A stretch of DNA of 64,000 nucleotides from Portunus trituberculatus. Lineage: Eukaryota > Arthropoda > Malacostraca > Decapoda > Portunidae. The position numbers were made by a program, and so were the translations under genes. The notes below the pieces were generated by a model. The model was given only the letters and a program-made list of their open reading frames with translations, had not been told where the DNA came from and made no database searches. Of the stretch, positions 56,930 to 64,000 are shown one piece after another (the first letter of the stretch is position 1; every line of letters starts with the position of its first letter). The DNA lies in contig NC_059304.1 of assembly GCF_017591435.1 (NCBI RefSeq), forward strand, positions 30,408,361 through 30,472,360, written 5' to 3'.

Positions 56930-58446
56930 CCGCTTAACGAACAGGATAGGGGATGTCAAAGCTGTTTGTAGAGCGAAAATTTGTTAAGCGGACGTAATTT
57001 TCCCATAGGAAATAATGGAAATAGGGGGGGGATGCGTTCTGGGCTAGTCCCCAACATACCACATGGGTTAAAAAATAAGAAGAATATATATATGTTTGGC
57101 AGCATATTGAGCCACCAGTTTACCACTACTTTTATGATGTCATATGAGTCATTGGAAGTTAGAGGAGCTACGTACAAATTCTCTCACATTCTCGCATTTA
57201 TGTTCACAAAACAACATTTCTATTAGCTTTTTGGAGCTGGATCCAAGATTTTTTAACGTCAGAGCAACCTCTTGCAGCGAAATGGCATCCATGAATGCTT
57301 GGAGGGACGGTGACAAGGTTGCTTTCAGGTTGCTCTGAGGTTGCTGGGAACACCACCTCTGGAGGTAGTGTTACTGTCTTATATATGCATTTATGTTCAC
57401 AAAACAACATTTCTATTAGCTTTTTACAAACCTTGCCCCAAGAAAGGATTGTTTTGTAATGCATAAAGTGAAATCTTACATGGAATACCAAAAAATCAAG
57501 CAGAGATGAGATCAGCCACAGACGAAGTGGGAGACTTACGGCGACTCGGTCGGCCGCTTCTTCTTCTTCTTGTGACCCTTTTAGCCTGCGCGTTGTCTTT
57601 CCCCATGATATTTGTTTCCACTCCTCTATTACCTACTATAATGGATATCATATCTTAGTATTCATATACGCTCATGCCATGAGGATAACCTCGACTCCGT
57701 GGCACTGAGTGACAGTGAATTATTAATGAAATACCGCGGATTTCATTAGTAATTCACTATCACTCAGTGCCACGGAGTCAAGGTTATCCTCCTGGCATGA
57801 GCGTATATGAATACTAAGATATGATATCCATTATTACAGATAAGAGAGGAGTGAAAACATAAACATCATGATGAAAGTAACACACAAGCAAAAGGGTCAC
57901 AAGAAGAAGAAGAAGCGGCTGAGTGGCCACGAGTCTCCCGCTTTGTCTGTGGCTGATCCCATCTATGATTTATTTTTTGGTATTCCATGTAAGATTTCAC
58001 TTTATGGCTTATGCATTACAAAACAATCCTTTCTTGGGGGCAAGGTTTGTAAAAAGCTAATAGAAATGTTGTTCTGTGAACATAAATGCATATATAAGAC
58101 AGTAACACCACCTCCAGAGGTGGTGTTTCCAGCAACCTCAGAGCAACCTGAAAGCAACCTTGTCACCGTCCCTCCAAGAGTTCATGGATGCCATTTCGCT
58201 GCAAGAGGTTGCTCTGACGTTGTTAAAGAATCTTAGATCCAGCTCCAGGAGCACTAGAGACAGAGGCGGGGAGCCAGCCAATCACAGCGAAACTACCGCA
58301 TTCAGTCCCTCACCCAGCAAATTCAAACCCAGAAAATTCGCTAAAATGGATGTGGTTGTACGTTATGCAGATATTTGGTCTAACTTTATATAGTATGTTA
58401 AACCGGAAATTCGTTAAATGAACGTTCGTTAAGCGGAGTATTACTG
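56930..58446. mobile_element. 1.5-kb foldback DNA transposon in A4 ORF1, TA-flanked
   Basis: The left end CAGTAATACTCCGCTTAACG (56930) and the reverse-complemented right end (58446) match for about 22 bases; TA duplications flank it (56928-56929, 58447-58448). Removing it rejoins ORF1 in frame (RPIKI then LLKSQ). Inside, arms of about 500 bp (57231-57731 and 57740-58247) are near-perfect inverted copies centred near 57736 on CCGCGG. Ends are of pogo/Tigger type. Each arm holds a small arginine-rich frame. Confidence 0.92.
57496..57606 (-). CDS. Arginine-rich mini-ORF in the foldback arm
   Basis: A 36-residue frame opens MGKDNAQAKRVTRRRRSGRP and continues SRRKSPTSSVADLISA before a stop. The other arm holds a diverged version whose start is lost (about 57868-57970, plus). 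It is not recognised. It may be the N-terminal remnant of a transposase or random. Confidence 0.25.
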   Translation of the reverse strand: MGKDNAQAKRVTRRRRSGRPSRRKSPTSSVADLISA

Positions 58447-59139
58447 TACTACTAAAATCACAAGCAGCAACAGAAGAAATATTATATAGAACAACAAAAC
58501 TTAGAGAAACAGAAGGGTGCAAGGATATCTATGTAAAAAAATATAGAAATGAAGAAGAAAGGAAGAGATACAATGAACTGGCAGCAGCAGTAAGGGAAAA
58601 AAAATAATGAAAGGTCAGAAGAAGAAAAAAAAAGGCATTTTTTTGGAGAATTCTAAGAGACAGGATAAGGAAATGGTACATAAACAAGAAGGAAGAGAAC
58701 ATAGATGGGGTTTTATCTAGTAAATTAGAATTAAGAGATTACATAAAGAAAATCCAGATATTGTATGCCTGGCTGAAACAAAACTAAATGAGGCAATCAA
58801 AATAGACTTGGATAATAGGTATAATGTATGGAGAAGAGACAGAGGGAGTAAAGGAGGAGGAGTCATGATAATGTTAAGGAAGGAGATAGTATTAAACCAA
58901 GTGGAATGTGGGAGAAGGAAAAGCAGAAGTACTGTATGTTAAGCTGCATTTTAATAAAAAAGAGTTAACAATCATTGTAACATATGTGCCACCAAAAACA
59001 AATTCATGGACCAATCAAGACATGATAGATGACACAATAAGGAGTCTAACGAGAATCATTAAAGAAAGGAGAAAAGTTATATTAGTAGGAGATTTCAACT
59101 GTAAAGAAGTGGACAGGGAAAATAAATTTAATTTAAATA

Positions 59140-59275
59140 ATCCCGAACTTCCAATATACTTGACAACAACCCATCTATGTTAGTACAAGTCACTCTTAAT
59201 TTATTGCCTCCACGACCTCCTCTTTTTTCCTTCTTTAGTCTCATATCCAGAACCTTACAGGAAAAGTTGTAATAT
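59140..59275 (-). pseudogene. Family D ORF1/endonuclease boundary scrap
   Basis: Resembles 19530-19660 (TATACTTGACAACAACCCAT, then TCATATCCAGAACCTTACAG). It is a 135-bp piece joined to the truncated 3' side of A4, on the opposite strand. Confidence 0.7.
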
Positions 59276-59360
59276 TAAGCACCTCTTTGATGTTTACTAT
59301 ATATAGCGGATATAACAACTATTGTAGCGAATCATCGGCAAATATTTTGTAAAAAAATAC
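59266..59360. repeat. Direct repeat, left copy
   Basis: Starts GTTGTAATATTAAG and contains TATAACAACTATTGTAGCGA. The right copy is at 60370-60465. Confidence 0.85.
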
Positions 59361-59536
59361 TTTTTTTCCCCAAAAAACACGTAAAAAAAAAAAAACTGGA
59401 GTGATCTTGGGAAGGCTTGAACAGATTAATGGCATTTCAGTGCCTTTCACTAGGGAAAATTATGTTGAGATAAAAGCATTTTGAGTTACAACCTCCATAA
59501 CGGAACAAATTAAACTTGTATCTTAAAGTAATACTA

Positions 59537-59540
<4 letters not shown>

Positions 59541-59601
<61 letters not shown>
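59541..59601. repeat. (AT)n microsatellite
   Basis: 61 bp of AT. Confidence 0.95.
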
Positions 59602-59605
<4 letters not shown>

Positions 59606-59948
59606 GTAAAACTAATAATTACCCTAGTTTATTTGAGAGGAGTTTGTTTGCATGAGAATAGGGTAGATTTTTCTAATGGAATCAAACTAAATCTTGAGTA
59701 CAAAACTATGATATTCATTATTGTTTCTCATGTTATAAATAGTTTTGAACATAAAAATTTCAGATATATCCCCCTACGATCTTGAAGACTCATCAGGAAG
59801 CAAGATTTAAGGAGAGAGAACACAATAATGATAGGTAATTTTAACCTAACCATTTTTAACTGAACTAGCCTAATCTGACATACCCCCCACCCCCAGCTAG
59901 TCTATCTTTTTTTTATTAAAAATTACATTAGATTAGGTCAGGTTAGGA

Positions 59949-60336
59949 CAGAGGTTCTCAATCTATGGGTCGCAACCCAAAGTAGGGTCGCGAGATCAAT
60001 TTTGATGGGTCGCAGGGACACAGGAACATTATCATGCTTTCAGTGTTTCAGTGCATTTCAGTTAGTTAATTGAATTATTCTTCTTTAACCACAAATTACT
60101 TTTGTTATGTCTGCTCATCTTCCTCCCACCTCCCTCCTCCTGGGCCCCACATTATGGTGTCTGACAGGAATGACTCCTGTATCAAACGCGTATGTTGGAC
60201 TGGAAGTGGGCCCATGCAGGGTCGTGTATATAATTATATATCATTGTACATATTCTTTCTCTTTACTTTACTCTGGGTCGCGATGGAATGAAATGTTCCA
60301 AATAGGGTTGCTCATGAAAAAGTTTGAGAACCACTG
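59949..60336. mobile_element. hAT-like MITE with 8-bp target duplication
   Basis: Left end CAGAGGTTCTCAATCTATGG and reverse-complemented right end CAGTGGTTCTCAAACTTTTT match the common animal hAT end (CAGxGGTTCTCAA). GGTTAGGA (59941-59948) and GGTTAGGG (60337-60344) form an 8-bp target duplication with one change. The body is rich in GGGTCGC(GA). It is 388 bp and has no transposase. Confidence 0.88.
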
Positions 60337-60369
60337 GGTTAGGGTTTGCTTAATAATTGGTGGTGGGGG

Positions 60370-60465
60370 GTTGTAATATTAAGGTTAGTATCTCTGTTTT
60401 TTGCTAAATATAGCAGATATAACAACTATTGTAGCGAATCATTGGCAAATATTTTGAAAAAAATA
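60370..60465. repeat. Direct repeat, right copy
   Basis: Repeats GTTGTAATATTAAG... TATAACAACTATTGTAGCGA from 59266 with small changes. Confidence 0.85.
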
Positions 60466-60646
60466 TAAAAAATTTGGCACATCTGTAGTATTTCTCCCTT
60501 AGACTTTTTGGAATTGCCAAAAGTGGTCTATTTCAACTTTCCCCAGCCAATAATTCTGTTATCCCTCAAGGTCTCCAAGCTTCCTATCCTTGGGGAGGGG
60601 ATTGGTTATGATAAGGTCAACCTGACTTGTTCTAAATATTTACCCT

Positions 60647-60650
<4 letters not shown>

Positions 60651-60715
<65 letters not shown>
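60651..60715. repeat. (AT)n microsatellite
   Basis: 65 bp of AT. Confidence 0.95.
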
Positions 60716-60721
<6 letters not shown>

Positions 60722-61650
60722 GGGCTAAGAGATAGGGGAGTGCAGTGCCGGGGTTGGATGGTATTACTGCATGGGTTAGACTGAGTCTGTTCAAATACTG
60801 AAGCGCTGTCCTTGGTGAAAACCAAACTTCCGTCGACTAAATCCTTTACAGACATATAGTAAGTAAGAACACTAGTTACACAAGCATAAAAAGCATTGCG
60901 TGCATAGGGTACAAGGCCCAACTCTGGAACTTAATCCTGTTTTTAGGTTTTTCTCCCATTTTTCTCCTTAGACCATATTTCCCAGATTTTGCCTATTTAG
61001 GTGATCCCCGTCCTAATGCCCAGTTTTCCATCAAGTCCACGAGCTTCATACTCCTTAATAGGGACGAGGCCAGTTGCTATTGGTATGATCTACCAAATTA
61101 CACAAGGCATTACGTAATACTCTAAATTTTAATCATCGTATTTGAAATGTTTGTGAGATCACCGCATAATACATTTGACTATCAAATATGTAAACGCTTT
61201 AACTAACTTTAACTAGACAAAGACTGATCATCATGATTAAGATGCTTTGATTATCCAATCCAGTCGATGCAGACGATTCTGATGAATATACTTGCTTCGG
61301 AAGCTCTCACTCGTAGCAAGTTTACAGTGCAATTTATTCTCAAACCTTAAATAACAAACATAAAGCACATGAAAATTACTTACTAAGTGTGGTCCTTAAA
61401 ACCGGGGCAAAACGAGAGAGACCTGCCATTGCAGTCAGCTGATACGTAGTGTTTGCGAGCCTCAACACCGTCTTGTAACTAGTGACGTCTCTCGCCACCT
61501 CTGGAGTGTGTTTTGGCGACTAGCCGTTGAGCCCATGCATGGCCTAGGGAACTTACCGGTTTAGGGAATAAACAGACAGCCAAATAATTTTTGCTTTGGT
61601 GATTCAGACATTTACTTAGGAGAGACAAAGACAAGGAAAGCTTATTTGAT
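60716..61650. other. Gene-free stretch
   Basis: No coding homology, splice-supported exon or repeat structure is recognised. Confidence 0.4.
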
Positions 61651-61651
61651 T

Positions 61652-61657
<6 letters not shown>

Positions 61658-61725
<68 letters not shown>
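61658..61725. repeat. (AT)n microsatellite
   Basis: 68 bp of AT that ends exactly at the TGTTGCG start of the LTR. Confidence 0.95.
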
Positions 61726-61730
<5 letters not shown>

Positions 61731-62660
61731 CGAAGGTGTATTGCAGCAGCCTCCCAGGTATGTACGTGTGCCTGTGTGAGTGTGGAGCAGCGTCATAAGA
61801 GAGTACATATGGGTAGTACATATGAGTACATATGTGCAGACTTTAGCTAGAGGGTGAGCGAGGTGTTGGTTGCTCGTGTTTATGAAACTGTCACACCTTA
61901 ATGGAAGGGACGCTGAGCTAGGCCTCCATGACGGAGGAGATGTGACCCCGGAGGTCACGGGGAGATAAGAGAGTGTGTGTGTGTGTGTGTGTGTGTATGG
62001 GTGAGGGCACTGGCCAGCCCTGGGATAATTGTCATACGGTACCGTGTAAATAAGGCATGCATGTGTGAATTGCTTGTAGCCAGCATTATCAGGGATATAT
62101 TGGTAATTAGCGGTTAAGGTAGATAGCGTTACCTAATAAGCTGAAATAGATTCGTAAGGACATTGCCTGGCAGGTGCGACGGCACAGGAGGCTTGGTCTG
62201 TGGGGCACTGTGTGGCACCGACGAGGACAGAGGGTAGGAGTGTAGCAAGAGACCTCGAAGGAACAAGTCGTACTCTGGGGAGCAGTCAGAGAGTGAACGA
62301 GAGACGGAGAGACAGTGAAGTGCCTGACGAACTAACAAAGTATTACCCGTACTTTGTTGCCGCCCCCTGCCCCGTCCTGTGTGCCGCCGCCACCTGTTCC
62401 CGGTGACTCGTGTATAGTTGCTGTAATATAGAGAAATAAGGAAGAAGTGTTTCCTTCTCCTCACTCTGTGTGACTGAGCTGAGTGAGAGTGGGTGCTATA
62501 GATGCAGACAGCCAGGCCTGAGAGAGCAATCTGCCCGCCGCTCCACCCCAGCCGCGCCGCGCCACCCAGGTAAAGTCCTTCTCCCCGACACACACGCCCC
62601 GAATCCCGAGAAGATTGTGAGGCGTCCCCTTCCTGAAGAAGAAGCTGAAGGAGGGTCGCA
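61726..62660 (+). repeat. Putative 5' LTR of a Gypsy-type element
   Basis: Begins TGTTGCGAAGGTG at the end of the AT tract and ends near GGGTCGCA shortly before the primer-binding site, so it has TG...CA ends. About 935 bp. It contains a short (GT)n at 61972-61996. The other LTR is outside the window, so the borders are not confirmed. Confidence 0.5.
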
Positions 62661-62664
62661 GCAC

Positions 62665-62684
62665 TTGGTGTCAGGAGTGGGATC
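62665..62684 (+). other. Putative tRNA primer-binding site
   Basis: TTGGTGTCAGGAGTGGGATC lies between the LTR and gag. TGGTGTCAGAAGTGGGAT-like sequences are common at this place in Gypsy elements. Confidence 0.65.
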
Positions 62685-62740
62685 CTAAGGGCGTCTTGTG
62701 TGTTGTGGCGGAAGGCAAGGTACTACCTGACGGAGGTACA

Positions 62741-64000
62741 ATGGCTGACGGCAAGCAGATCGTGAAGAAGGAAGTTGTGGGCAAGGAGCCGCCTTCAATG
62801 GCTGAACTCATGTGTATGTTGGTGGCGATCCAGCAGGAATTGACTACCGTCAGGCACGAAGTGACTACCGTCGGGCAGGGATTGATTACCGTCAGGCACG
62901 AAAACGAACTCCAATGTGTGACGCTGAAGAAGGAGATGAAGGAGGAGTTGGGGGCGATGGCAGATGCCATGCGAGCGACGGCAGGCCCAGTGAGAAGAAT
63001 GAGCGCTCAGTCGCACAGCGCTCATCCCGTCTGCTCTGGGCTAGCGTCCGGCTGGCGGGGTGAGACCGACGAGGAGTCTGAGGGCGACGAGACGGGAAAC
63101 TCCCCTCGGACTGTCTCCCCACCCTGTCCTCCGCTAGCCCTTCCCGCAGCCGCCCCATCCAATACTGCCTCCCCGCCTCACCAACGGAAAGCTCGCTCTC
63201 CCCCTGTCGCCTCCCCGCCTCGAGCTTCCTCCCAGCCAGCGGCCGCCCCCTCTGCGCCCCCCAGGCGGCCTAGACCACAGGAGTTCGACGGAAGGGTGTC
63301 GCTGGAGGCTTATCTGGCCCAATTCGAAGTTGTGGCTCGAGTGCAAAGCTGGAGTCAAGAGGAGCGCGCCCTGAATCTTGTGACAAGTTTGAAGGGGCCA
63401 CCCGTGGAGGTGTTAAGCCAGTTAACACCTGCACAACAGGAGTCCTACACCGACGTAGTGGGCGTCTTGGAGAGGCGCTACGGACACCAGTACCAGGCAG
63501 AGGTGTATCGGGCGAGGTTCCGGGCCCGAGTCCGAGGACGCGGAGAAACGTTACAACAGCTGGCACAAAATTTGGAGCATCTGATGCGGAAGGCGTACCC
63601 ACGGGCATCAGAAGAAACTGCAACGCTGCTGATGAGGGATCAGTTCATTGATGCGCTGGAGGACGCGCAATCGCAGATTTACGTGAAGCAGGCGCATGCT
63701 GCAAATCTGCAAGAGACCCTTGTCCGGGCACTGGAGTTCGAGTCCTTCGTTAAGACTAGCATCGGGAGGTCCAGGACAGACTCCGAAAGAAACCAACGCT
63801 ACCGACGGAGCCGGGCGAAGGACGGGCCAGGGAGAAGCAGAGCAAGGCCGTTCAGAGGGGCATGTTGGAACTGTAAGGAGACAGGACATAGGAAGCAAGA
63901 TTGTCGCCGGTCACCAGCCCCCGCTCGGTCTCATTCCGCCGAGCAGGTGGGGCAGTACGTGTACCAGCCCTGCTGCTGGGGTTGTGGCCAACTGGGCCAC
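62741..64000 (+). CDS. Gypsy-type gag polyprotein, intact and open at the window end
   Basis: From ATG at 62741 the frame is open for all 420 codons to the window edge. It starts MADGKQIVKKEVVGKEPPSM. Residues about 34-54 are three tandem 7-residue units (LTTVRHE, VTTVGQG, LITVRHE) in a predicted coiled coil. A Pro/Ser/Ala-rich linker spans about 105-180. The capsid-like retrotransposon gag region follows (RPQEFDGRVSLEAYLAQFEV at about 181-200, LNLVTSLKGPPVEVLSQL, RFRARVRGRGETLQQLAQNL, LMRDQFIDALEDAQSQIYVK). Then two CCHC zinc knuckles: CWNCKETGHRKQDC (about 375-388) and CWGCGQLGH at the edge. It would assemble the particle and bind genomic RNA. No break is seen, unlike every other element here, so the copy is probably young. 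Confidence 0.9.
   Translation, partial: MADGKQIVKKEVVGKEPPSMAELMCMLVAIQQELTTVRHEVTTVGQGLITVRHENELQCVTLKKEMKEELGAMADAMRATAGPVRRMSAQSHSAHPVCSGLASGWRGETDEESEGDETGNSPRTVSPPCPPLALPAAAPSNTASPPHQRKARSPPVASPPRASSQPAAAPSAPPRRPRPQEFDGRVSLEAYLAQFEVVARVQSWSQEERALNLVTSLKGPPVEVLSQLTPAQQESYTDVVGVLERRYGHQYQAEVYRARFRARVRGRGETLQQLAQNLEHLMRKAYPRASEETATLLMRDQFIDALEDAQSQIYVKQAHAANLQETLVRALEFESFVKTSIGRSRTDSERNQRYRRSRAKDGPGRSRARPFRGACWNCKETGHRKQDCRRSPAPARSHSAEQVGQYVYQPCCWGCGQLGH

Larger units (their letters stand above)
56029..59130 (+). mobile_element. Family A4: CR1-like retrotransposon, 3'-truncated and split
   Basis: Plus strand. The 5' UTR (from about 56030, ending in TTCCGACAATCAACTGATCA) matches A2 and A3. 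The broken ORF1 follows (about 56210-56930, with KKEVQAWRVQDKKDKADFQ and MTNKMIGVLKTKENLVREIA), and continues after a foldback element at 58449 (LLKSQAATEEILYRTTKL, ETEGCKDIYVKKYRNEEERK). The endonuclease starts near 58690 (VLSSKLELRDYIKK, LAETKLNEAIKIDLDNRYNV) and runs to GDFNCKEVDR at about 59120, where the element stops. It is truncated at its 3' side, unusual for a retrotransposon insertion, so a later deletion or rearrangement is likely. Confidence 0.88.

Noticed and set aside
57868..58236. 122-codon frame in the foldback right arm as a gene
   Set aside because: It lies across the inverted arm, has no domain, and its left-arm counterpart stops after 36 residues.
62812..63063. Small plus-strand ORF with DYRQARSDYRRAG repeats
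   Set aside because: It is the out-of-frame reading of the 21-bp heptad units in the intact gag frame starting at 62741.

Overview
This window is repeat-dominated nuclear DNA from an arthropod, most likely a decapod crustacean. That call rests on an arthropod-like NDUFV1 gene split by very long introns, dense CR1/Jockey-type non-LTR retrotransposons, PIF/Harbinger, pogo/Tigger, piggyBac-like and hAT-like DNA transposons, Gypsy LTR elements, and long (GT)n, (GA)n, (AT)n and (AAT)n microsatellites. No bacterial-type operon, CRISPR array or rRNA is visible. Family names A-E, G and H below are local labels for non-LTR families told apart by their protein sequence and 3' ends.

Host gene: two well-supported internal exons of NDUFV1 (complex I 51-kDa subunit) lie on the minus strand at 14791-15001 and 15661-15884. 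A weaker candidate for the preceding 47-nt exon is at 40049-40095, which would make the intron about 24 kb. Exons further downstream in the gene were not found.

Layout. 1-6.8 kb holds decayed non-LTR fragments (G, A, E) and a 378-bp perfect-arm palindrome. 7.35-11.3 kb is a nested block: possible Tigger ends around a Gypsy RT scrap, a TIR MITE and a 5'-truncated family A copy. 12.1-14.5 kb holds an RT scrap, a tRNA-type SINE and family H fragments. 14.8-15.9 kb carries the NDUFV1 exons. 17.4-39.55 kb is a minus-strand, head-to-tail train of five CR1-like elements (D, B1, C, A2, B2), with two Tigger deletion derivatives and a piggyBac-like MITE nested in it. 40.45-45.16 kb is a nearly complete PIF/Harbinger transposon with terminal inverted repeats and a CAG target duplication, inserted in a family G fragment. 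46.0-52.5 kb is a microsatellite-rich foldback region split by another nearly full-length family A copy (A3). 52.5-56.0 kb is a degenerate Gypsy element cut off in its integrase by family A copy A4 (56.03-59.1 kb), which is itself split by a 1.5-kb foldback element. 59.1-61.7 kb holds a D scrap, a hAT MITE and AT tracts. 61.7-64.0 kb is the 5' part of a young-looking LTR retrotransposon with an intact gag that runs off the window.

The main discovery candidate is that every recognisable 5' end of the CR1-like A and B elements (A2, A3, A4, B1, B2, and also the truncated copy at 9.05 kb) abuts an (AC/GT)n tract, while their 3' tails mostly run into (AC/GT)n as well. This suggests insertion into AC microsatellites primed by the element's own tail, with each tail offering a landing site for the next copy. 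That would explain the train inside the NDUFV1 intron.
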